Below, piece by piece: positions 1-10,400 of a stretch of 39,754 nt of DNA (its first letter is position 1; each line of letters opens with the position of its first letter). The position numbers and the translations under genes were made by a program. Origin of the DNA: an uncultured Pirellulales bacterium (GTDB lineage Bacteria > Planctomycetota > Planctomycetia > Pirellulales > Lacipirellulaceae); assembly GCA_947258835.1 (NCBI GenBank), contig CAMYJY010000018.1, forward strand, positions 1 to 39,754, in the 5' to 3' direction. The notes beneath the pieces are model-generated. The model was not told the DNA's origin. It saw only the letters and a program-made list of their open reading frames with translations, and ran no database searches.

Positions 1-11
1 GTCGGAGGATA

Positions 12-1046
12 ATGTTCATGTCTATTGCTGCAGATTGTTCTCATCTTGATGGTGCGTTGGATTGCCTGGCCCGCTTGCCGGTCGAACAGTTGCGGTGCTA
101 CGTGGTCGATGCGGAGCAGCGCAGGTTGGTCACCGTGCCACCGGACCGAGTCTCCGCGGAATTGGGGTCGTCGTCGGGTGAGGTGTGGATCGATATGCAG
201 GCTCAGGATCCTCGGGAGATTCAAGAATTTCTGGAACAGCTCGCACTGCACCCTCTGATTTTGGAGGATTGCCTGGATCCCTTTTGGAGTTCGCGATTTT
301 CCTCCTACGATACCTCGCTGTACTTCGAGTTTCCGGTGTATGCTGCGGATTCGGTAGACGATTACCTGTCGGTCATCTGTATTCCACGGATGTTGATTAC
401 CATCCGCGCCACGCCGATTCCTGCGGTGGACCGTATGTTGGAGAGTCTGGATGCACAGACGCGGCTCAACGATGGGACCAAAGCTGCCGTGTTGTACGCT
501 CTCCTCGATGGGATCGGGGAGGGCCTGATTCAGGCTGCACGAGATGGCCGGCAGGCCATCCGGGATTTGTCCCGTGTGCTGGACAGTGAGCCGGATGCCG
601 TGGACATGGAACAGATCATTTCCGTGCAGCGGGAACTGCAGGACATCACGATGATCGCCGAGGATCAGCTCTACTGCCTGCGTGGGTTGATAAGTGTCGA
701 CTCGAACGCACTGGCGATCTCGGGCCAGTGCGATTACTTGCGCGATGCGCTCCGCAGTTATGAGACGGCGCTTCGCGTGGTGCATCGCTACGAATCGCGA
801 GCAGCGGAAATGCGCCAGCAGTATCAATTTTTCTTGCAGGAGAAAACCGAGTCCCGCATTCGGGTGCTGACGATTTTGTCTTCGATCTGCATGCCGCTGA
901 CCCTCATCGCGGGGATCTACGGCATGAACTTCGCGCGGATGCCGGAAACACAGTGGCAGTGGGGATATCCCGCCACTCTGGGGGCGATGTTTGCGATTGC
1001 CGCTGGCCTGTTGGTGTTTTTTTACAGACGCGGCTGGCTGAACTAG
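12..1046 (+). CDS. corA: CorA-family divalent metal ion transporter
   Basis: 344-aa ORF; C-terminal YGMNF motif followed by two hydrophobic segments, typical of CorA/ZntB. Confidence 0.9.
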   Translation: MFMSIAADCSHLDGALDCLARLPVEQLRCYVVDAEQRRLVTVPPDRVSAELGSSSGEVWIDMQAQDPREIQEFLEQLALHPLILEDCLDPFWSSRFSSYDTSLYFEFPVYAADSVDDYLSVICIPRMLITIRATPIPAVDRMLESLDAQTRLNDGTKAAVLYALLDGIGEGLIQAARDGRQAIRDLSRVLDSEPDAVDMEQIISVQRELQDITMIAEDQLYCLRGLISVDSNALAISGQCDYLRDALRSYETALRVVHRYESRAAEMRQQYQFFLQEKTESRIRVLTILSSICMPLTLIAGIYGMNFARMPETQWQWGYPATLGAMFAIAAGLLVFFYRRGWLN

Positions 1047-1228
1047 GGCTTAATGGACCAGCTCGTGACATGCTGAAATGGCTCGGTGAACCGTTTCCGA
1101 ATCGCAAATGCGAGTGGCTGCCTGTTTTCTGGTAAACCGCTTGCTACTTCTGGCTGTGGAAATTTTTGCCGTGCCAGGACTTGCCGGCTGCTAGTCAGGG
1201 GCATCCCCAGGCGAGTCCGTGCGATCGA

Positions 1229-2398
1229 CTACTTGCCCAGTGGGAAAGATTTTGCAAGACCGGGCGAGACCTGCGAGCAGGCAATCGTCTTCGGTTTGCG
1301 ATCAAGCGGCAATTGCTGCACTGGTGGCAGGGGGCTGCGACGAGAACGTGCGGAGAGAGGACCCGTGGCTAGGGCCGTCAGCACGGAGAGGGTGATCAGT
1401 TCTCGACTGCGCCAATCGGCAAACACCTGCTGCCGGGCTTCGTCTGTTAAGGCGGACGACTCCCTCGGTCCAGCAGGCTTTGCTACTCGGATTGCTGGAC
1501 GGCCAGCAGCGGTCACCGCGGTAGCACGCTGTGACTGAGAGACGGTAGCGGCGCTGGAGACAGCGGCCTGCGTAGCCGTCCGGCGGCCTGGCTGGTAGGA
1601 AATAACCGGTGAGTCCTGTGCGCCTCTGGGCGTCGTGATGTGTTGCTCAGTTTCCGTGGATTGATCGGTGGGCTCAGGCGTTGTTGCAGCACGAGCTGGC
1701 TGCGCAATTCTTTCCGGTAGAGCGATAGACGCCACGCGCAGCGAGATCTCCCGCCCGCGACTGGGCACCACTACGTTGTTTCGTGCTGCTGTTTCAGTCG
1801 ACGAGGGGAGGCTGTTTTTTGTTTGGGGCAGAAACCACAGGCCGGCTGATTGCCGTGTAATGGCTGGCGCTGCTGCGGATTCCAGGATGTGATTTTCGGA
1901 TGAACCCGGTTCTTCTGGAACTGGGTTGGCGAAAGGAGTATTTGGAATATTAGTAGAAGGGAATTGCACAGTTCCTGCTCCCCGCTCACTAGGAAGCAGT
2001 CCTGGCAAGGGAATCGGCTGGGGTGTAAAATTTAGATCAAAATTCGCTGTCGGCTGGCAGCATGTGGCACCATTGTGTCCCTGTAGTGCAGACGGTTGTG
2101 CATGCAGTTTTTGCCCGGAAGTGTTGCGATCGCACGCGAAAAAATGACCTGAGTCCGTGGAGAGAGCGTCCTCCAGAGGCATCAAAGTCGCGAATTCACC
2201 TGCTGAAACTGTAGTCACCTCAAACTGGTTCGTCGACTCAATTTCCAGCGGGGAGGCGGAGAGAGCAAGTCGCTGCTCCAAGTGCTGCACAGCCAAACGC
2301 GAGCGGCTACCTGAACGCCCTGGGCAACTCGTGGCAAAAATATTGGATGTGGATGCTTGAATGAACTTCAGCGCCCAACGGAAGCCAGCACAGGCCAT
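1229..2398 (-). CDS. Hypothetical exported protein with planctomycete-type N-terminal 'HLEQRLALSAS' motif
   Basis: 389-aa ORF, start 2 nt after the upstream ORF stop (2401); LEQRLALSA motif near N-terminus; Ser/Thr/Pro-rich body. Confidence 0.5.
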   Translation of the reverse strand: MACAGFRWALKFIQASTSNIFATSCPGRSGSRSRLAVQHLEQRLALSASPLEIESTNQFEVTTVSAGEFATLMPLEDALSTDSGHFFACDRNTSGQKLHAQPSALQGHNGATCCQPTANFDLNFTPQPIPLPGLLPSERGAGTVQFPSTNIPNTPFANPVPEEPGSSENHILESAAAPAITRQSAGLWFLPQTKNSLPSSTETAARNNVVVPSRGREISLRVASIALPERIAQPARAATTPEPTDQSTETEQHITTPRGAQDSPVISYQPGRRTATQAAVSSAATVSQSQRATAVTAAGRPAIRVAKPAGPRESSALTDEARQQVFADWRSRELITLSVLTALATGPLSARSRRSPLPPVQQLPLDRKPKTIACSQVSPGLAKSFPLGK

Positions 2399-2400
2399 GG

Positions 2401-3783
2401 TTATTTTTCCTTGCTCAGCAGGTTTTGGAAGCCGACATGGTTTTTAAAGGCCAAAAAATCAGCAACATGAATAGGGCCTGACAGCGGCTGTTGCTGGGCG
2501 GTTCGCGCCTGCTCCAACAGGGAAACCGCGTCCTCTGCCATTTTCTTTCTTGCCTCAGCCTGGTGGTGTTCGTCGAGTTGACTTGCCGCCTGGGCGAGTT
2601 CCCGAGCAACGTGATACAGGTGTTGCCCATCGTTGGCTCGCAGCTGGCGACGCTGGTGTGCTGCCTTGGCCGCTGCCAGCGGCCGGTTGGCCTTCCGCAG
2701 TGCCCGGCCGTAGTTGAGGTAGTGTTTGTTGAGGTTTTCTCGGCAAGCGACCAAGCGTGGTGCGCGTGCGACTGCGGCACGTTGCTGCTCAATCGCCTGA
2801 CGATGTAGGACACACGCCTGACGATGTTGGCCCACATGGCTTTCGATGGCTCCCAGGTTGTTGTAGCACAGTGCCAGGTCGCTCTTCAGCTCCAGATCCT
2901 CAGAGTGCGTTTCCCGCCCCGCATCGTCTTTTGTAGCGAGCAGGCTCTCCAAAATCTCGATCGCTGCTTGGCACGAGTTGCGGGCTGCCTGCCAGTCGGC
3001 CTCCTGCTCGACAAAACTCAAATTGTTCAGCGCGATGGCCAAATCATGGGCATGACGGGGTTCCTGCGGATAACGCTCAAAAAGTTGTTGCAGCAAGGCA
3101 ATGGCTTGCTGGATGTTCGATTTCGCCTGGTCGTTTTCTCCAATCTGTCGCTGCAAGAGTCCCAAATTGACTTGCATCTCCGCCAACGTGCGGACCATGT
3201 GAGGATCGTCATGCTCCGCCTCCGCGAGCTCCGACTGTTGTCGAATTGCGTCTTGATAGTGCTGTTTGGCCAGGGACGCGTCCCCTTGCGAGGCCTCCAG
3301 CAAGCCAAGTTCGTTGAGACAAGTTGCTCGATTGTGCAACGGACTGCGGCTCGCACCACTGGCGGGACGCAATTGTTCAAAAAGTTGTAAGGCTTGAGTG
3401 TACAACTGTCTGGCTTCAACTTGGCGATAATCGTCTGGCAACTCAGCCAGTTTGTCAGCCAGTTGAATTTGTAATTCATTCTGATGCACGTTACCGCTGG
3501 GCGACACACCGGGATCCGGTAAAATGGTTTCCAACCGAACCGTCGACTGCTCAAGCGCGTGGGCCATGGCCTGCAGGGACACCTCGCGTCGCACGTCCCG
3601 CTTTTGGGTGAGTACGTGCTGTTCCACGGCCCGGCGCAAATTGTTGATCAAAATCTTCCTCAGCCAGGCCCCAAATTCATTGCGGCAGGTACCGCGGAAT
3701 TGGTTGAAATCGCGAGTGGCCTCCAAAAAGGTCTCCTGGACGATGTCCGACGGGCTGACGCGGGCGAGCAATTTTCTTTCCAA
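2401..3783 (-). pseudogene. ECF sigma-factor region-2 fragment joined to TPR repeats (likely decayed or fused locus)
   Basis: N-terminal LLARVSPSDIVQETFLEATRDFNQFRG is ECF sigma-70 region 2; after ELPDDYRQV (~3417) the sigma region 4 is absent and TPR-like repeats follow. Upstream homologous residues (FLRLQHAYLSVGR) lie in another frame. Confidence 0.6.
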
Positions 3784-4312
3784 TTGGCCCTGCCCACGCT
3801 AAGGTATGCGTGCTGCAATCGCAAGAAGGCCCGGGAACGCCGAAAGGGATCGGTGGTTCCAAAGCAATCCGTCTCGACGAACAAGTAGAAATCACGAGAG
3901 CCGGCGCGCGGACGATAATCTAAATTCAGTCGTGTCTTTGTGTCTTGGTGGTTCTACTCGAGGTACTCAAATTTACGCCCGCGGACGAACCATCATCACC
4001 GCCTTAATCCAAGCAAACCAAGCCGATATACAGCAATTATCAAAACTCGCAGCCTAAAAATCTTTGCACCACACAAAGAAACTGATTGTTCGTAGTCCGC
4101 AGGACACGTAGAACTGACCGGTGCTCGACTGCAACCAAGTAAACAGAGTGGCCCAAGTGTTTGGGAATGCCACCACCAGCAAGGCCAGTGCTATCAGCCG
4201 CAGACGCCGCGCCGCGATCGTCCCCAGGATGGTGGTAGACGTTGTTTCCGTCGTTTCGTCGTGGTTCAAAATTCTCAGCCTACGACTCGCATCGGCCGGC
4301 GGTTCTGCCGCC

Positions 4313-5824
4313 TTAGAGGGTACCCATGGCCCGTTGGAGTTGCATTTCCGCCAGGAGGGAATCGTACAAGCTACTGTAATAGTTGCTGTAGGCTCGTGTC
4401 CGCAGTGTCTCCGCGTCCAGCACCTCGGTATTTGTTCCCGCCCCTTGTTGGTAGCGAGCGATCGAGACCCGCAGATTTTCATCCGCGCTCTCCAGGGCCG
4501 CCTGGTTGACATCGACTTGTTGCTGCGTGCTGTCGAGGTCGTGCCAAGCCTTTTTAACCTGGAGGGTAATCATGGACTCCAAATGCGTCCGCTTCCGCAG
4601 CAATCCCTCGGCCGACTGTTCCAGCTGGGCCGTGCGGTTGCCTTTGCGGCCCGCGTCCCAAAAATTCCATTCCGCCAGCACGGCCACATTGTTGAAACTC
4701 TCGTGTTCGAGAAATCTGTTTTCTATGAAGCTATAACCGCCATCGAGGACAATTTGCGGTCGGTTTCCGGCCCGGATCGATTTTGCCGAACTGCGGAGTG
4801 CCCGCACTTTGGCTGAGAGGAAGCCAATCTCGGGACGTTGATTTAAGGCTTGACTGATGGAGAGTTCCAGGTCGTAGTCTTGCGCGGGGCGTGACAAATC
4901 TTGGACCTCGACGAGGTTGTCCAGAGGCCGCTGCAGGGCCCGGTTGTAGGACGCCTGGGCAACGGTGCGGAGGTTTTGCATCTGCAGACGCAACTGGCGC
5001 GCATTGGCCAAGGCGACTTGCACAGCGAGGAGATTCGCGCGGATGCCAACACCTTGATCCACCAGGTTTCCCACCTCCCGCTCATGGGCTTCGAGACTCT
5101 TCACGCCATCCTGAGCCACCTCCAGCAGTCGCTGCGCCTTGAGAACGCCCACGTAAGCCTGCGCCACTTGCAGCTTGACGTCCAACTCGGTCCGCTGCCC
5201 GTCCGCCACGGCCGCGGTCACTTCGGCACCTGCCGCGTGGATGGCATTCTTGATCCGCCCAAAGGTGTACAAAGCCTGCGTTGCGCGCACACCCCCCAGG
5301 AAGAATTCGCGCTGATTTGCCGTCACGCTGGCCGTCGCTCCATTCGGAAGAAAGACCGGGATCGGCGGTATGGGCGCGTTGATCGTAAGCGGATTGTCGT
5401 AAACGGAATAGCTGCCGCGGGCTGAAAGAGTCGGCAGTCTCTCGGCGCGGGCGGCACGCAGCCCGCGCTGAGCGGCCGACGCCTGCCAGCGACTGGCTTC
5501 CAGATCTGGATCCACGCTTAACGCGATCGCCCAAGCCCCCGACAACGACTCGCCTGTCTCGGAGATGACCGTTGGCGTAATCTCCGCCAAGTTTGTGCTG
5601 GCTGGGGCCGGCAAGGTGACCTCTTCCTGGGAGTAAGCCGCGCTGCCCTGAATACTGGTAGCGAAAATGCAGCAAACCACTGCCAGCAGGCGGCAGAGCC
5701 TGCCCCGGGCTGGAACTGGGGTCCGCCGGTCTCTGGGGGCTACCGCTCGGAAGGTATTGGTCCGCTTCCGTGGGGCGTTCCCCGGTTCGCTAGCATCAAG
5801 AATATGTTGTGTAGGGTGCATCAT
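4313..5824 (-). CDS. TolC-family outer membrane efflux protein
   Basis: Long ORF (open from 5962; ATG ATG at 5824/5821 preferred); signal-peptide-like LLAVVCCIFATSIQGSAA; OEP-type coiled-coil repeats. Confidence 0.85.
   Translation of the reverse strand: MMHPTQHILDASEPGNAPRKRTNTFRAVAPRDRRTPVPARGRLCRLLAVVCCIFATSIQGSAAYSQEEVTLPAPASTNLAEITPTVISETGESLSGAWAIALSVDPDLEASRWQASAAQRGLRAARAERLPTLSARGSYSVYDNPLTINAPIPPIPVFLPNGATASVTANQREFFLGGVRATQALYTFGRIKNAIHAAGAEVTAAVADGQRTELDVKLQVAQAYVGVLKAQRLLEVAQDGVKSLEAHEREVGNLVDQGVGIRANLLAVQVALANARQLRLQMQNLRTVAQASYNRALQRPLDNLVEVQDLSRPAQDYDLELSISQALNQRPEIGFLSAKVRALRSSAKSIRAGNRPQIVLDGGYSFIENRFLEHESFNNVAVLAEWNFWDAGRKGNRTAQLEQSAEGLLRKRTHLESMITLQVKKAWHDLDSTQQQVDVNQAALESADENLRVSIARYQQGAGTNTEVLDAETLRTRAYSNYYSSLYDSLLAEMQLQRAMGTL
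5688..5782 (-). repeat. Interspersed repeat family A copy inside the tolC-like CDS
   Basis: Reverse complement ACGGAAGCGGACCAATACCTTCCGAGCGGTAGCCCCCAGAGACCGGCGGACCCCAGTTCCAGCCCGGGGCAGGCTCTGCCGCCTGC aligns to the 14710-14805 copy. Confidence 0.85.
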
Positions 5825-6224
5825 GCGTCGTGTGATCGTGAAAGCGTGCTGTTGTGGTAGTGTAGTGGTTGTAGTGATCGGCCGGCTTGTGTGGATTTTG
5901 CCTGCATTTGCTGGGCGAGCCCAAAACTCGCTGTAATCCGCAAAGCTTGACATCGCATGCATGCGGCCAGCTTGCCCCCTAGTCCGCGTCTTCTCCGTTT
6001 GTCAAATACTCGTGGCAAGATTTACCGGAGAAATCAGAGAAATCGATGCCATCGGCACCGGCAGCCGATGTAATCAGGCAGCTCTATGGAGACCTGTGTC
6101 ATCGATTAGAGCAGCTTACCAACAGTGGTGGTGGTCGCCCCCCGCGCAAACCGAGGGGAGCCACGCAGTGCGACCCGCTGGCAGCACATCGCATTTTGGA
6201 AATTTTCTATAAAACCCTTGGTGA

Positions 6225-6671
6225 TTGGATATGGTACTTCGAGTTACTCAAACGTTGGCAGTCGTAGGTTTGCTAGCTCAGTCGCTGCTGGCGGGAGAGC
6301 CCGGTTGCGGGACTCCCGTGGTGGAGACTTCCTGCTCCGGGGCGGTGCATTGCGGCTCCGCTGTCTGTGGTGCAGCGGATATTTTTACGGAGGGCAGCGC
6401 AGCGCGTGAGTCTGCCGGGAGCGTTTTGCTGGCAAAATGCCGGGTTGCTATGGGGTGCCCGCAGTGCGTCTGCTGTATAGGGGGCAAGCCCTGTCGGCCG
6501 GAGCCGCGTTCCTGCCGACCCGAGTGCGTGTGCCTGGACAAGTCATGCCGCCCCATGCCAAAATACTGCCGGCCAGAATGTGTGTGCCGCTATGCGAGCT
6601 GCCGTCCCGAGCCACGCCTGTGTCGGCCGGAGAAGGTTTGCTGCTATCCTGAACCCATCTGCTGCCGCTGA
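6225..6671 (+). CDS. Small Cys-rich exported protein with CRPxPxxCRPECVC repeats
   Basis: 148-aa ORF; signal-peptide-like N-terminus (TLAVVGLLAQSLLAG); 23 Cys; repeated CRPEPRSCRPECVCLDKSCRPMPKYCRPECVCRYASCRPEPRLCRPE. Confidence 0.65.
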   Translation: MDMVLRVTQTLAVVGLLAQSLLAGEPGCGTPVVETSCSGAVHCGSAVCGAADIFTEGSAARESAGSVLLAKCRVAMGCPQCVCCIGGKPCRPEPRSCRPECVCLDKSCRPMPKYCRPECVCRYASCRPEPRLCRPEKVCCYPEPICCR

Positions 6672-6741
6672 CTGTGGCTTGCGGCAGGAACAGTTAGCGA
6701 GGGCACCATCTGACTTGGATGATGCGAGTAAACTTGTTGTA

Positions 6742-6850
6742 TTTGAGTCAAATTGAGCGACCAGTGGGAGCGGGCAAACGTCTTCCGATCGGTAGCTCGC
6801 ATTGGTTCGAGGCCCCCCGGTCAAGCCGGGGGCAGGCCTTGTCTCGCTAG
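6742..6850 (+). repeat. Interspersed repeat family A copy
   Basis: TTTGAGTCAAATTGAGCGACCAGTGGGAGCGGGCAAACGTCTTCCGATCGGTAGCTCGCATTGGTTCGAGGCCCCCCGGTCAAGCCGGGGGCAGGC. Confidence 0.9.
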
Positions 6851-6859
6851 AGTCAGAGT

Positions 6860-7390
6860 ATGACAGCTAAAGAATTTTTTGACTGGCAGACTTCGGGTGG
6901 AACCAACGATGTCATGAAACTCGTTGCGGCTCTTGAAAAGGCCGACATTCCTTGGTGCGCTATTGGCGGTGTTGCCGTCAACCATTGGGCGGAAAACCCT
7001 ATCGTTACGCAAGACGTTGATCTCGTCGTGGCCTCCGAGGCAACTGCAAAGGCCATAGCACTTCTCGAGGCAGCCGGTTTTTCCGCACAGCGATTTCAAT
7101 GGTCCGTTAACTTTCGCGGCTCATCGGCTGTTAGTATCCAACTCAGCACAGAAAAATTCTATCAGGAATTTCCTTCACGCTCAGTTCCTGCAGATGTCCA
7201 CGGCATCCTGCTGCGGGTTGCCTCATTGGAAGATACTTTCCGAGGCAAGATCCTTGCCTGGTCCGATTCTGAGCGCAGGCAAAGCAAACGCATCAAGGAT
7301 CTGGCGGACATTGCACGACTCGTAGAATCCCATCCCCAGCTGTGGGACCAACTGAGCGACGAACTGAAAAGCCAAGTTGAAAAACCATAG
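6860..7390 (+). CDS. Nucleotidyltransferase-fold protein (AbiEii-like / minimal NTase)
   Basis: AIGGVAVNHWAENPIVTQDVDLVV resembles NTase GG...DxD motif; C-terminal KRIKDLADIARL. Confidence 0.65.
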   Translation: MTAKEFFDWQTSGGTNDVMKLVAALEKADIPWCAIGGVAVNHWAENPIVTQDVDLVVASEATAKAIALLEAAGFSAQRFQWSVNFRGSSAVSIQLSTEKFYQEFPSRSVPADVHGILLRVASLEDTFRGKILAWSDSERRQSKRIKDLADIARLVESHPQLWDQLSDELKSQVEKP

Positions 7391-7419
7391 CCGATTCAAA
7401 CAGCTCAGGCCAATGTGGC

Positions 7420-10400
7420 TCAGCGGGTCTTGCCTGCGGCCGAAATTCTAGGTCGTGCCGGGATGGAAATTCGGAAGAACAACGTGTACAGGGTCGGCAC
7501 CACCACCAAGGTAAAGACTGTGCCGATGGCCAGCCCCCAGGCCATCACGCTGGCTAGACCGTAGAACAAGGGGTCATGTGAAATAATCAGCGGCAGCAGG
7601 CCCAGGACCGTAGTCGTCATCGACATCATGATCGGTCGGAATCTGGAGACGGCTGCCGAAACCACCGCTTCGTAGTCGTGGGTCCCCTCGGACCGATTGG
7701 TCTCGATTCTGTCGATCAGGACGATCCCGTTGTTGATGATCGTGCCGGCCAGGCTCAACAGGCCGAGGATGACCATGAAACCGAAATCGGCCCGCATGAC
7801 TAGCAAGCCGACCACCGCGCCGATCAAGATGAGCGGGATGGTGATCAAAATAATACCGGCCCGCCGGAAGGAATTGAACTGCCAGATCAAGAGGGCCACG
7901 ATCAGCAGGAAGCAGGGGGGAAACCAAGCCATCAACTTGGTCTGGGCATCGACCGAATCCTCCAGTTCCCCGCCGATTTCCCAAGAGTGGCCGGGAGGGA
8001 ATTCCAATCCGTCCAAGGTCGGTTGCAAACGCTGCAACATTTCCCCGGCCGGCAAGATCTGATGCCTGGCGCTGACGGTGATGGTCCGCTCTTGGTTGTA
8101 GCGATGGATTTGATTGACTTCTCCCCTGCCATAGAGACTGGCGATTTGCGAGAGGGGCACGTTGTTCTGACTGGAGTTCGAGTACACCCCCAGCCCTGGT
8201 ACCGAGACCAGATTCTCGCGTTCGGACTTGATCCCGCGCACCACGACGGGAATCACCGTGTCGCCGGCCCGGTATTCCGTCGTTGTCGAGCCGTCAATAA
8301 AAGCATCCAGGGAATCGCTCACTTCCTGGGAGGTCAGCCCCGCCCGTCGGGCCCGCGCCTGATCCACCTCAGCCACCAGCTTGAACACCAAATTGTTCCA
8401 GTCCTGCCGGATGTCGATGGTGCCTGGAATGGCCCGCAGCGCGGCCATCACCTGTTCCGCCTGGGTCCTGAGAACCTGGCTGTGGGGCCCGCTTAAGCGA
8501 AATTCCAACAAGCCCGTTTCACTCCCACCCATCCACATGGCCTTGACTCGGCCCCGCACGTTGGGGCAGTTGGCCAAGAGGTAGTCGCGGGTGCGCCGCA
8601 CCAGGCCGGGTACCTGCTGATTGGTTTCCGTGTTGATAATGATGAAGGCCGTATGCGGGTCGGGATCGTCCGGCGCTAACGAGAGATAAAAGCGGGGACC
8701 GCCATTGCCGACGTAGGCCACGGTGGTGGTGATCTCTGGATTGATCGACTTGTCATTCAACCAACGGCTGATTTTTTCCACCGTGGTCGCGGTCTGATCA
8801 ATGCGGGTCCCGGCGGGGAGGTCGAGATAAGCCAAAAACTGATTGCGGTCCCCCGGCGGGAAAAAGACTTTGGGCACAAACGTGAGTCCCCAGAGAGCCA
8901 AGACCAAAGCGCCCACGGTTAGGCCGATCACGATGCCGCGCCTGCCCAAGGCCGTTTCCAAAACAGCTCGGTAGACGCGATAGAATGTCCCCTGGTAGGG
9001 ATCGGCGGCAGCACCCGTTGTGGTTGCGGGCTGAATTTTCATGAACCAATTGCTGGAACTGGTAGTGAGGTACAGCGACATGAACCACGAAGACAGCAGC
9101 AAAATGGTGACGACTTGTCCTAGCGAAAGCACGTAGTCGCCCGTTTGCCCGATCATCAACATCATCGGCGCAAAGGCCAAGACCGTGGTCAAGGTGCTGG
9201 TGAGCAAAGGTAGGGAAAGTGAGTCTCCGGCCTGCTGGGCCGCTTCCCGCGCGGAGGCGCCCAGTTGCATGCGGGTGCGGATGTCTTCCGCCACGACAAT
9301 GCCATTGTCGACCAGCATGCCCAGCGCGATGATCATGGAGGCGATGGACATCCGTTGCAGTTCGATTCCCATCAGGCCCATCACCACCAGACCCATGAGC
9401 ATCACCAGCGGCACGAAAGAACCCACGATGAGACCCGTCCGGACGCCGAGAAAAATCATCACCACGACCAGCACGATCATCAGCGTTTCCAGCACATTCA
9501 GCACCGCGCCGTTCACCGCTTTTTGGATCAGTTCGGGCTGGTAGGTCGCATACTCCAACACGTAACCCCAAGGCAACGACTGCTCAATTTGACGGATCTC
9601 TCGGGACAGTTTTCTGCCGAAGTCCACGGCATTCACCCCCTCCTGCAGGATCACGCTCATGATGATTGCAGGTTGTCCGTTATAATAAGCCGGCTTTACC
9701 GGTGGATCCACGTAGGCTCTGCGGATCACGGCGAGGTCCTGCAGCGGGACGGTGCCTTGGGTACCGGGAATGGGAATCAGCAGGGACTCGATTTCCGCCA
9801 CCTGATTAAAATTCCCCGTGGGGGCGATAATGATTTCTTGGCCCTCGATGTCCAGCCGCCCGGCCGGTAGCGTCACGTTTTGCTGCTTGAGTGTCTCGGT
9901 GATGGTGCGGATGCCGATGCCGAACTGGGCCAACTTGGCGTTATTGATATCCAGATAGATCCTCTCGTCCTGAATGCCGTAGAGGTCGATTTTCTTGATG
10001 CCTGGCATGGTACCCAGGTGTTCCCGGGCATCCCGCGCCGCTTCCCGCATCTCCGCCATCGTGAAGCCGTCGCTCCAGAGTGCGATGGTCGCCACGGCCG
10101 TATCGCCGAATTCGTCGTTGACGGCGGGGCCAATGCTCCCCTCCGGGAGGCTGGGCACGATGTCGTGGAGTTTGTTGCGGAGCTTTTTCCAGGTGGCCGG
10201 CAAATCTTTGGCGGCGACTTCGTCGCCAACTTCGAAGTGGATGATCGATTCACCCCGTTTGGAGGTGGACCAAATATCGTCCAGCTCGCTCATGGTACGG
10301 GCCTGTTCCTCGATCACGCGGGTGATCAGCCGCTCGATGCGTTCCGGCGCCATGCCCGGGAAGCGGGTGGTGATGAGGGCTTCTCGGATCACGATAAACG

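Noticed and set aside
4054-4512. 152-aa minus-strand ORF
   Set aside because: Overlaps the tolC 3' end and a repeat; no domain
6046-6267. 73-aa ORF (MPSAPAADVIRQLYGDLCHRLEQL...)
   Set aside because: Possible small protein but no recognisable family, and overlaps the Cys-rich gene; insufficient support
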